DNA of 26,348 nt from Flavobacteriales bacterium (lineage in GTDB: Bacteria > Bacteroidota > Bacteroidia > Flavobacteriales > Flavobacteriaceae), in assembly GCA_002747735.1 (NCBI GenBank), contig PDQE01000076.1, positions 1-26,348 of the forward strand, given 5' to 3'. This document shows positions 1 through 7,723 of this stretch, piece by piece. The number at the start of each line of letters is the position of its first letter. Position 1 is the first letter of the stretch. A program made the translations under genes and the position numbers. A model generated the notes under the pieces. That model ran no database searches, was not told the origin of the DNA, and saw only the letters and a program-made list of their open reading frames with translations.

Positions 1-26
1 TTAACTTATACATAATTACGTTTGAT

Positions 27-446
27 TTAGTCTAACCCTCTTTGATTAAGTATTTGTTTTTTGTAACTAATCATACAAATTCTGATAATGGCCAATGAAA
101 TCTTAGTAAGAAATTCCACGTTACCGAATGTTATCCCAATAACTTCTTTGGTTTTTTTAAATCTAATAAAATAATATTTTATAAAATTATCCAAGGGTTC
201 TTTTTCTTCAATAAAGTCTCCATAAGTTACACCAGAGTTGATTTTGTAATATGAGAAACTTTGCACCCTATTGCTTAAAGTAAATTTATCTTTTGATATA
301 TAAAACTAATTATAAGTTAATTAATCTGCTTCATCATCAGAAACAAGGTCATCATTTGAAAGGTAGTACCAATTTCCTTGAATTGATGTCTTATTGCATG
401 TAGCAAATAAAGGTAAAATAAATCCGGGTAAAATAAACTTTTTCAT
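27..446 (-). pseudogene. Decayed small lipoprotein gene with two in-frame stops
   Basis: An ATG at 446-444 opens a reading frame starting MKKFILPGFILPLFATC, a signal peptide with a lipoprotein-like Cys at residue 17. It runs 41 codons to TAA (323-321), and a TAG follows at 308-306. The same frame then stays open without any frameshift for about 90 codons to TAA at 29-27. Joined across the stops it would encode about 137 residues. The N-terminus after the Cys (SIQGNWYYLS) resembles the upstream lipoprotein (DISGYYYDLS), so the two look like paralogues. The ATG overlaps the TGA of that gene (ATGA, 446-443), which implies translational coupling. The most economical reading is a lipoprotein gene inactivated by two nonsense mutations. 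Alternatives are a genuine 41-aa lipoprotein, with an unrelated 79-aa product from GTG 266, or sequencing error. Function unknown. Confidence 0.6.
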
Positions 447-1393
447 TTAATGTATCTCACCATTACAGGATTAGTAAATAAATTATTTCTAAAAACCAAT
501 GAATCTTTATTAAGTTTAATAATCTCAATTTCTGTGTTTAAAGGCTCTTCTAAAAAAAGGTATTTAGTATTTATCCCTATTTCAAATGGTATCTTTATAG
601 TATCAATTGAGGATTTGTTTTTACTATCTTTAAAATTCAAATTATTGTCCTTTGAAATAATCAAAACATTTTCAAAATAAAAGAATTTACCGTCCGGCTG
701 TAACATTACAAGATCTTCATTTGAATCTTTTATCCATTTACCATATATGTTCTCATCTATCTTTGATGTTACACTCGAAAAACTGATTTTCTTTCCATCA
801 TACAGGCTAATTAAATCTAACGAATCACTATTTATACTACTCAAAACATACCCTGATTGATTAAAAAAGGTACTGTTAAAATTAAAAACATGAAATTTAT
901 TAAAATAATATCGGCTATGAATTTGAAAATTATGGGCAAAATTAATTGTATTGTTTTGCTCTTTAAAATATATACGGCCGTCTTTATTGAGGAATTGACA
1001 CCAGATATCAATGCTATCTCTATAAGAATGCCAATAATTATTGTAAAGTAACTGATAATCTAAATTATCAGCTACATTTATCTTTATCAGTTTTTTATTT
1101 TCATCAATTAAAACCAAACTATCTTTAGAAAGTTGAAATTTAGTTTCATGGCTAAAACTGTCATTAAAAAATTTTAATTTTTGGCCTGTTCCCTTCCATT
1201 TGTAATTTATCTTAATAGAGTCTATTAAGTTATATATAATTAAATCTGAATTTTTAAACGCTAAGATTCTTTTATCTGATAGATCATAATAATATCCTGA
1301 AATGTCTGTTTCGGCACATCCGGATAGTAGAATGTAAAGTAAAAAGCCAACATATTTCAAAACATAAAAATTCCATCTTTTTTGTATAACCAT
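443..1393 (-). CDS. Hypothetical lipoprotein with three internal repeats
   Basis: This is a 316-residue exported lipoprotein that I cannot assign to a named family. Residues 1-25 are a basic N-terminus plus hydrophobic segment ending in LLSG, with the lipidated Cys at 26. The mature part looks like three related beta-rich modules. Each begins with an aromatic, lipocalin-like G/N-x-W/Y motif (ISGYYY near 31, YNNYWHS near 117, IYGKWI near 216). Each ends near a D-S-L-x-hydrophobic strand (91-95, 190-194, 297-301). The ATG at 1393 is the only Met that precedes the signal sequence. The stop overlaps the start of the downstream decayed paralogue by 4 bp, so the two form one transcription unit. No TAnnTTTG box was found upstream. 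Its role is unknown; surface or periplasmic anchoring is inferred from the lipobox. Confidence 0.8.
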   Translation of the reverse strand: MVIQKRWNFYVLKYVGFLLYILLSGCAETDISGYYYDLSDKRILAFKNSDLIIYNLIDSIKINYKWKGTGQKLKFFNDSFSHETKFQLSKDSLVLIDENKKLIKINVADNLDYQLLYNNYWHSYRDSIDIWCQFLNKDGRIYFKEQNNTINFAHNFQIHSRYYFNKFHVFNFNSTFFNQSGYVLSSINSDSLDLISLYDGKKISFSSVTSKIDENIYGKWIKDSNEDLVMLQPDGKFFYFENVLIISKDNNLNFKDSKNKSSIDTIKIPFEIGINTKYLFLEEPLNTEIEIIKLNKDSLVFRNNLFTNPVMVRYIK

Positions 1394-1492
1394 TGAGTGC
1401 TTATTTTTGATTATTTTTTATCGTTTATACTGTTCTAAAATTTGTTTTCTGTATCTAATATAATATTTTTTATAATGATTGATAAAATTTGA

Positions 1493-1510
1493 ATGGTAAA
1501 ATTCTACCAT
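1493..1510. repeat. 18-bp imperfect palindrome between divergent genes
   Basis: ATGGTA and TACCAT are separated by AAATTC, and 16 of 18 positions are symmetric. It lies between the divergent lipoprotein gene and dxs, about 100 bp from the lipoprotein start and 130 bp from dxs. It could be an operator or chance in AT-rich DNA. The rest of the 250-bp gap shows nothing else recognisable apart from the dxs -7 box. Confidence 0.3.
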
Positions 1511-1631
1511 AATAGCCGATATTTTAAAGGTTAATGTTAAAGATTTTTATAGTACAGTCTTATTTTCCATAAAATTTGATTAATTATGGGCTAATTTCTA
1601 CATTATTAGCATCAATTCCCTTCCATTCCCC

Positions 1632-1639
1632 TATTTTTG
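1632..1639 (+). promoter_or_regulatory. -7 promoter element of dxs
   Basis: TATTTTTG matches the Bacteroidota primary sigma -7 consensus TAnnTTTG. It ends only 4 bases before the GTG start of dxs, whereas the other boxes here lie about 16-21 bases before their start codons. Transcription would therefore begin at or next to the start codon. No convincing -33 TTTG was found at normal spacing. Confidence 0.45.
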
Positions 1640-1643
1640 CACT

Positions 1644-3419
1644 GTGACAAACAATATTTTACAAAATATAAACAATCCCAAAGATTTAAGGCGTTTATTT
1701 CCGAAGCTCCTCCCTCAATTGGCTAAAGAACTACGCCATTTTATCATCAATGCCGTAGCTACTAAAGCCGGGCATCTCGGTGCCAGCTTGGGTGTTGTGG
1801 AACTCACTATTGCCCTGCATTACGTTTTTGATACACCTGATGATATATTGGTTTGGGATGTAGGCCATCAGGCCTATGGCCATAAAATTCTTACCGGCAG
1901 AAGGGAACAGTTTGATACCAACAGGCAATATGGCGGTATTTCGGGTTTTCCAAAACGAGATGAAAGCAATTATGATGCCTTTGGAACAGGGCATGCTTCT
2001 ACTTCTATTTCAGCCGTGTTAGGAATGGCTATTGCATCAAAACTCAATGGCGATACTAAAAAACAACACATAGCTGTAATAGGCGATGCAAGTATGGCCG
2101 GCGGTATGGCTTTTGAAGCCTTAAACCATGCCGGAGTAAGTGATGCCAACATTCTTATAATACTCAACGACAATGCTATGGGCATAGACGCTAGCGTTGG
2201 AGCCTTAAAAAATTACCTTACCACCATAAAAAAAGACAAGAGAGCAAGAAAAAACAATATTATTGAGGCTCTTAATATGGATTATTCAGGCCCCATAGAT
2301 GGGCATAACCTGCCTGCTTTAATTTCGGAGCTACAACGGTTAAAAACCATAGCAGGGCCTAAGTTCCTGCACATTATAACCACCAAAGGAAAAGGGCTAA
2401 AACAAGCAGAAGAAAATCAGGTACAATATCACGCCCCGGGTTTATTTAATCCTAAAACAGGAGAAATAGTAAAAAAATCTGCTGCTTACGAGCCGCCAAA
2501 ATATCAGGATGTTTTTGGATTAACTTTAGTGGAATTGGCTCAACAAAATGAGCATATCACAGGCATCACACCGGCTATGCCTACGGGAAGTTCGTTAAAA
2601 TATCTGTTAGAAGCCTTTCCGGACAGAGCATTTGATGTAGGTATTGCAGAGCAACATGCAATAACCTTATCTGCGGGAATGGCCACACAAGGAAAAATTC
2701 CGTATTGTACCATCTATTCTACTTTCTTACAACGCGGCTACGACCAGATAATCCATGACGTAGCCTTACAAAATCTACCGGTAATTTTTTGTATAGATCG
2801 TGCCGGACTAGTGGGTGAAGATGGTGCCACTCACCATGGTGTTTTTGATATCGCTTATTTGCGATGTATCCCTAATCTGACATTAATAGCTCCAAGTAAC
2901 GAAATTGAACTGCGTAATGCTCTTTACACCGCTCAATTGGGCATAGACGCTCCTTGGGCAATCCGTTACCCGAGAGGCCGTGGTACCTGCTTTGATTGGA
3001 AAAAACCCTTTAAAAAAATACCCGTAGGCAAGGGTGTTTGTTTAAAAAAAGGAGATACAGTTGCTGTTTTATCTGTAGGAACAATAGCACACACTGTAGC
3101 ATTAGCTGTAGAGGAATTGGAAAATCCCGCCGCTATTGCCCATTATGATATGCGGTTTATAAAACCATTGGACGAGAGTTTATTGCACCAAATTTTTAAA
3201 AAGTTTCGCAGAATTATTACAATAGAGGATGGTTGCGTTACCGGTGGTTTTGGTTCGGCAATATTGGCATTTGCAAATTTGCATCGTTATTTTGACAAAA
3301 AGATTGAAATACTGGGCATTCCGGATAAGTTTATAGAGCATGGCACAACGGAAATATTGTATAAAGAAACAGGCTTGGATGTGGCAGGTATAAAAAAAGT
3401 ACTATCTTTGTCAACTTAA
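1644..3419 (+). CDS. dxs: 1-deoxy-D-xylulose-5-phosphate synthase
   Basis: Dxs condenses pyruvate and glyceraldehyde 3-phosphate with thiamine diphosphate to give DXP, the entry step of the MEP isoprenoid pathway, in the cytosol. At 591 residues it is slightly shorter than the ~620-aa enterobacterial enzyme, as is usual for flavobacterial forms. The N-terminal domain has His44 in GHLGASLG, GHQAYGHK (74-81), and the ThDP/Mg motif from GDAS (147) to NDN (175-177). A central pyrimidine-binding domain contains DVGIAEQHA with the catalytic Glu, and a transketolase C-terminal domain follows. The GTG at 1644 is the only ATG/GTG/TTG between the upstream in-frame stop (1581-1583) and the conserved N-terminus (NILQNINNPKDLR), so this start is well supported. 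DUF3078 follows in the same direction after 59 bp. Confidence 0.96.
   Translation: MTNNILQNINNPKDLRRLFPKLLPQLAKELRHFIINAVATKAGHLGASLGVVELTIALHYVFDTPDDILVWDVGHQAYGHKILTGRREQFDTNRQYGGISGFPKRDESNYDAFGTGHASTSISAVLGMAIASKLNGDTKKQHIAVIGDASMAGGMAFEALNHAGVSDANILIILNDNAMGIDASVGALKNYLTTIKKDKRARKNNIIEALNMDYSGPIDGHNLPALISELQRLKTIAGPKFLHIITTKGKGLKQAEENQVQYHAPGLFNPKTGEIVKKSAAYEPPKYQDVFGLTLVELAQQNEHITGITPAMPTGSSLKYLLEAFPDRAFDVGIAEQHAITLSAGMATQGKIPYCTIYSTFLQRGYDQIIHDVALQNLPVIFCIDRAGLVGEDGATHHGVFDIAYLRCIPNLTLIAPSNEIELRNALYTAQLGIDAPWAIRYPRGRGTCFDWKKPFKKIPVGKGVCLKKGDTVAVLSVGTIAHTVALAVEELENPAAIAHYDMRFIKPLDESLLHQIFKKFRRIITIEDGCVTGGFGSAILAFANLHRYFDKKIEILGIPDKFIEHGTTEILYKETGLDVAGIKKVLSLST
3403..3410 (+). promoter_or_regulatory. 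Possible -7 element for the DUF3078 gene
   Basis: TATCTTTG matches TAnnTTTG exactly, but it lies inside the last codons of dxs, 68 bases before the DUF3078 start. It may give a separate transcript with a longish leader, or be chance in coding sequence if the gene is read from the dxs promoter. Confidence 0.35.
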
Positions 3420-3478
3420 TTTTCATCATACACTAACCGCCTTAATAATTTGATTCTTATCGATATCTGGTTGATATA

Positions 3479-4900
3479 ATGAAAAATAAGATTTTAACCA
3501 TACTTGTATTTTTTACCACAGTTGCAATTTTTTCACAGAAAGATTCTACTAGATTGCAGGTGATAAAAACCATCAGCAATACAAATTCAACAAAAAATTC
3601 CGGTTCTGTACGGAAAAAAGTGTTGAACATGTTTATATCAGATACTGTGCCGCCGGTAAAACCGGTGATGGAATACAAGCCCAAAATTATCAGAGACACT
3701 ATTAAACCATTAGATTCTATTAAGGTAGAACAGTTGGGTGACAGCATAAAAATTTTTTCTAAATTAGACTCACTGGGCGTATATCAACCCTACGATACAG
3801 TACCGATATTAACTGCTTTGGATTCCCTAAGGATAGAACTAAATTCACTTTTGCAACCATTCTATGATATTCAATACGATAGTTTACAGCAAAAACAAGT
3901 CTATAAGCCCAGATATAGAATAGTAATAAACAATTTTACCAAAGATACCAGCTATGTGTCACTACCCAAGGCTACCAATTATTTAACTACTTCGTCCATT
4001 TTACAAATAGATACGGTAAAAGTTTTAAATCCTATAAGAAAAGTTGAAATAGATGCCGTAAAATATGCCGAAGAGCCCATTTGGTGGGAACACCGAAATA
4101 CTTTTGGAATAGACATAAATGAAGCTACTTTCCACAACTGGAATGCAGGTGGTAATAATTCTATTTCCGGATTGGCTCATCTGAATTTACAACGTACTTA
4201 TAAAAAATTACACCTGCTATGGAACAATGAAGCAGAGGCAAGATACGGTATTAATAACCAAGAAGGAAAAGGCTGGCGAAAAACGGATGATAAGTTACAA
4301 TTTACCTCCACTTTCGGGTATAGGCGAGACACGATTTCTAACTGGTTTTATTCCGTAAAATTCAACTTTAAAACACAATTTACCAATGGTTACAGATACC
4401 CTAATACAAAAGATGCCATATCAAAATTTTTTGCTCCGGCTTATGTGTTTTTAGGTGCAGGTTCGCATTATGAAATTAAACAACAGAAATTCTCATTGTA
4501 TTTATCACCGGTAACCTTAAAATCCACTTTTGTATTAGACAAAACCTTATCTAATCAAGGAGCCTTTGGAGTAACACCCGGAAACCATGCCCGCCATGAA
4601 TTTGGTATACTTATGGAAAGTACCTGGTATAAAGAAATTTTTGAGGATGTATTAATGACGAACAAAATAAGTCTTTATTCAGATTATCTCAATAATTTTG
4701 GGAATGTAGATATAGACTGGCAACTAAGTTTTGGCTTTAAAATAAACGATCATATCAAAACCACCTTAGGCGGACATCTTATTTATGACGATGACGTTAA
4801 ATTTAAAGAAGACCGCAATAACGATGGCACTTTAGAAACCTATGGGGCCAGATTGCAACTGAAACAATTGTTGAGTATAGGGGTAATGTTTAAGTTTTAA
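3479..4900 (+). CDS. DUF3078 family outer-membrane-type protein
   Basis: This is a 473-residue exported protein. It starts with a typical flavobacterial signal peptide (MKNKILTILVFFTTVAIFSQ). About 170 polar residues of low conservation follow. The DUF3078 region begins near residue 200 (PIWWEHRNTFGIDINEATF, then NWNAGGNNS) and continues as alternating aromatic beta strands to a C-terminal Phe, as expected for an outer-membrane beta barrel. The molecular function of DUF3078 is not known. In flavobacteria such genes often lie beside dxs, as here, which hints at co-expression but not at a shared reaction. Its TAA (4898-4900) overlaps the convergent dgt stop (4897-4899) within one TTAA. Confidence 0.85.
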   Translation: MKNKILTILVFFTTVAIFSQKDSTRLQVIKTISNTNSTKNSGSVRKKVLNMFISDTVPPVKPVMEYKPKIIRDTIKPLDSIKVEQLGDSIKIFSKLDSLGVYQPYDTVPILTALDSLRIELNSLLQPFYDIQYDSLQQKQVYKPRYRIVINNFTKDTSYVSLPKATNYLTTSSILQIDTVKVLNPIRKVEIDAVKYAEEPIWWEHRNTFGIDINEATFHNWNAGGNNSISGLAHLNLQRTYKKLHLLWNNEAEARYGINNQEGKGWRKTDDKLQFTSTFGYRRDTISNWFYSVKFNFKTQFTNGYRYPNTKDAISKFFAPAYVFLGAGSHYEIKQQKFSLYLSPVTLKSTFVLDKTLSNQGAFGVTPGNHARHEFGILMESTWYKEIFEDVLMTNKISLYSDYLNNFGNVDIDWQLSFGFKINDHIKTTLGGHLIYDDDVKFKEDRNNDGTLETYGARLQLKQLLSIGVMFKF

Positions 4901-6234
4901 ATAGAAAAACCTTTAATTTTTCTGTGTAAAAGGATAGCGGCACCGTCTGACATTCCGGCTACAAAACCACATACTGACAATAACCTTTCGTACAAATTAT
5001 CGTTTTTTTGTTGATATTTTTTAGGATATAAGCTAAGAATTAACGCATCATAATTGGTCATTGTTCCATTGTTTTCATTGTTGGCCGCAGTAATAAATAC
5101 ATCCAGTAAATCCGCTAAAATGGTATAACCTGAAATTTCTTTTTCCACCACTTCCTTACTTTTATACACTTTGTCCACACTTATCTTTATAATATCATTT
5201 ATCTGGGCTTCATAAGCACATTTTTTTAATAAAGCCTGATTGTACTCTCCCCGTAAGATGGCATCTTCATTTGCTATAAAAATCCGAGCTGCTTCATTAA
5301 TCAAATTGTTAATAGCCAAAGCCCGTAAATAACTAATCCTATCTTGTCTGGTATTTAAACCGTTATATTTTTTGATATTGAGATTGTTCTTTACCAGATT
5401 TATAAGGTATTCTAATGCAAAATCCTCATCAATTAACCCTAAATTAATTCCGTCTTCAAAATCAATAATAGTATAGCAGATATCATCTGCTGCTTCTACC
5501 AAAAATGCTAATGGATGCCGGTGAAATGCTATCATTTCCCGCTCCTTTTTTAGCAGGCCTAGATTCTCTGCTATTGCAGTAAACGTATGCTTATTGGCTT
5601 GAAAAAAACCATATTTTTTATCCGAAATGTCTTTTGTAGGTTTTTTGGGCAATGATTCTTTTGGATATTTCATAAATGCTCCCAGAGTGGCATTAGTCAA
5701 ACGTAGGCCACCATGAATACCTTTGCGGCTTTCTGTTAGAATCTTAAAGCCGTTAGCATTGCCTTCAAAATCAATGAGGTCTTGCCATTGTGCCGGCGTA
5801 AGTTTACCCTTAAAAACATAACCCTTACCGGTTCTGAAATACTCGCCAATAGCTTTTTCTCCACTATGTCCAAAGGGTGGGTTGCCAATGTCGTGTGCTA
5901 AACTTGCTGCAGCTACAATAGCTCCAAAATCGTTAATTTTATATCCGTTTTTGCCCAATTGCGGATATTTATCTAGCAAGGCTCTGCCGGCTATTCTACC
6001 CAATGACCTGCCTACTACCGATACCTCCAAGCTATGGGTAAGCCGGGTATGGACAAAATCGGTTTTGGACAATGGCACTACCTGGGTTTTATCTTGCAAA
6101 CTCCTAAAAGAATCAGAAAAAATAATACGGTCATAGTCCACTTCAAAGCCCAATCGGGTCTCATTTTGTTCAATTCGCAGTCTGGGCTTGTTGTCCCCGT
6201 ATTTATTTAATGATAATAGCTGTAGCCAATTCAT
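4897..6234 (-). CDS. dgt: dGTPase-like deoxynucleoside triphosphate triphosphohydrolase
   Basis: This is an HD-domain enzyme of 445 residues that hydrolyses dNTPs to deoxynucleoside plus tripolyphosphate and so controls dNTP pools in the cytosol. The N-terminus has the family signature DYDRIIFSDSFRSLQDKTQV. The metal ligands of the HD superfamily are visible: His67 in TRLTHSLEV, His114-Asp115 in AHDIGNPPFGHSGE, and Asp250 in EAADDICY. Length fits the Dgt family. Substrate preference (dGTP or several dNTPs) cannot be read from the sequence. It is convergent with DUF3078 and divergent from the porin gene, so it is probably monocistronic. The upstream region carries TTTG, 19 bases and an imperfect TACCTTG, a weak promoter candidate only. 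Confidence 0.9.
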   Translation of the reverse strand: MNWLQLLSLNKYGDNKPRLRIEQNETRLGFEVDYDRIIFSDSFRSLQDKTQVVPLSKTDFVHTRLTHSLEVSVVGRSLGRIAGRALLDKYPQLGKNGYKINDFGAIVAAASLAHDIGNPPFGHSGEKAIGEYFRTGKGYVFKGKLTPAQWQDLIDFEGNANGFKILTESRKGIHGGLRLTNATLGAFMKYPKESLPKKPTKDISDKKYGFFQANKHTFTAIAENLGLLKKEREMIAFHRHPLAFLVEAADDICYTIIDFEDGINLGLIDEDFALEYLINLVKNNLNIKKYNGLNTRQDRISYLRALAINNLINEAARIFIANEDAILRGEYNQALLKKCAYEAQINDIIKISVDKVYKSKEVVEKEISGYTILADLLDVFITAANNENNGTMTNYDALILSLYPKKYQQKNDNLYERLLSVCGFVAGMSDGAAILLHRKIKGFSI

Positions 6235-6360
6235 AGTTCAAAAAAAATTTGTTGTGCAAGGTAAGAGATATAATGTAAAAGGCAAATTACAATTTGTAAA
6301 TGTTACCGGTTAGGGCTTTAAACAATCAATTTGGGTTTTCTGTATTTACTTTAATTTTTC

Positions 6361-6368
6361 TATTTTTG
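6361..6368 (+). promoter_or_regulatory. -7 promoter element of the porin gene
   Basis: TATTTTTG matches TAnnTTTG exactly and lies 19 bases before the ATG at 6388. The nearest upstream TTTG (6330-6333) is 27 bases away, longer than usual for a -33 box. Confidence 0.55.
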
Positions 6369-6387
6369 TTTATCAAAAACCAAACAA

Positions 6388-7608
6388 ATGATTGTGGCTC
6401 ACTTTCGTACTTTCCTTATCATTCTTTTTTCATTTATTTCTTTATTAACCTATTCACAGGAAAAAGAACAAAACAATTTTAATTTTAAATGGGACAACGG
6501 TTTTAAACTGGAAAGTACAGATAAAAATTTTAAACTAAATTTTGGAGGCAGACTAATGATAGATCATGCCGCTTTCTGGCAGAATAATGACTTAGAGAGC
6601 ATATACAGAGATCTTAAAACAGAAAAAGGCACAGAAATAAGACGTGCCAGAATGTTCTTTAGCGGTACGGTTTACAACAACATGGAATATAAACTACAAG
6701 TAGATTTTGCCGGTGGTGAAGTGGAGATTAAAGATGCCTACATTGGCATAAAAAATATCTTTGGGTCAGGCACTTTACGAATAGGAAATTTAAAAGAGCC
6801 TATTTTCCTGTCTGGCCTTACTAGCAGCAAGTATTTTACCTTTATGGAACCTTCATTTGATTTGGGTTTTGCCCCGTCTAGAAATAGTGGCGTATTGGCT
6901 ATGGCAGATTTTATGGATAAGCTGTTCTCTGCCCAACTGGGGCTATTTAGAAACGCCTCTAACGGCAATGATATTTTTGCAAATGACGGATACGCCATTA
7001 CAGGAAGAATCTCCGGTTTGGCTGTAAAAAATGATGACAAAAGTAATCTATTACATCTGGGGGCGAGTTATAGTTACAGAAAGCCAAGTACAGAAAAATA
7101 CCGTATTTCCGCCCGACCGGAGGCACATCTGAGCAGTGTTAAATATTTAGACACCGGCCCTGTTGAAAATGTAGAGAATATAAACCTTTTTAATGCAGAA
7201 ATGGCTCTTGTGGCTAATGCTTTTTATGTTCAAGGCGAGTTTACGCAAGGTATTGTAAACAACGGTACTAAATATAATTTTACTTCCTATTACGGACAAG
7301 CAAGCTATTTTATCACCGGAGAACACGTAAATTATAAGGACTCCTATTCCGGTTTTGGAAGGGTTAAGCCCAAAAATAATTTTATAGGCAGCGGCGGTGG
7401 TGCAGGAGCTTGGGAACTGGCTTTACGGTATTCTTATGCTAATTTGAATAACAAAGATATCTTAGGAGGAAAAGAACAAAATGTAAGTTTAGGGGTTAAC
7501 TGGTATCTTAATCCGGTAAGCCGGGTGATGTTTAATTATGTCTATGGCGATATCATAGAAAAAGGAAAAGTAAATATCTTACAAATGCGAATACAGGTTG
7601 ATTTCTAA
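6388..7608 (+). CDS. Phosphate-selective porin O/P family protein
   Basis: This is a 406-residue outer-membrane porin. A signal peptide (MIVAHFRTFLIILFSFISLLTYSQ) is followed by the OprO/OprP-type opening: FKLNFGGRLMIDHAAFW near residue 50, then EIRRARMFFSGTVYNNMEYKLQ and FAGGEVEIKDAYIGIK. Later strands alternate aromatic and polar residues, and the protein ends in VDF, a typical beta-barrel C-terminus. Family members form trimeric anion channels. Preference for phosphate is inferred from the family and from the PiT gene 115 bp downstream in the same direction. The start was chosen because it begins the signal peptide and is preceded at good distance by a promoter box. Confidence 0.87.
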   Translation: MIVAHFRTFLIILFSFISLLTYSQEKEQNNFNFKWDNGFKLESTDKNFKLNFGGRLMIDHAAFWQNNDLESIYRDLKTEKGTEIRRARMFFSGTVYNNMEYKLQVDFAGGEVEIKDAYIGIKNIFGSGTLRIGNLKEPIFLSGLTSSKYFTFMEPSFDLGFAPSRNSGVLAMADFMDKLFSAQLGLFRNASNGNDIFANDGYAITGRISGLAVKNDDKSNLLHLGASYSYRKPSTEKYRISARPEAHLSSVKYLDTGPVENVENINLFNAEMALVANAFYVQGEFTQGIVNNGTKYNFTSYYGQASYFITGEHVNYKDSYSGFGRVKPKNNFIGSGGGAGAWELALRYSYANLNNKDILGGKEQNVSLGVNWYLNPVSRVMFNYVYGDIIEKGKVNILQMRIQVDF

Positions 7609-7694
7609 ATTAGAACTCATCTTGCGTATAATTAGCATTAGGATAAAAAGTTGTTTCTTAACGTTAATTTAATATGGAACCCAATTATTATATA

Positions 7695-7702
7695 CATTTT
7701 TG
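7695..7702 (+). promoter_or_regulatory. Weak -7 element of the PiT transporter gene
   Basis: CATTTTTG differs from TAnnTTTG in the first base only and lies 21 bases before the ATG at 7724. If inactive, the gene would be read from the porin promoter, since no terminator is visible between the two genes. Confidence 0.35.
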
Positions 7703-7723
7703 CATTTTCTAATATAATTTATT

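Noticed and set aside
6257..6286. Possible dgt promoter on the minus strand (TTTG, 19 bases, TACCTTG)
   Set aside because: The -7 part lacks one T of TAnnTTTG, so the match is too weak to list as a feature, although the spacing is good.
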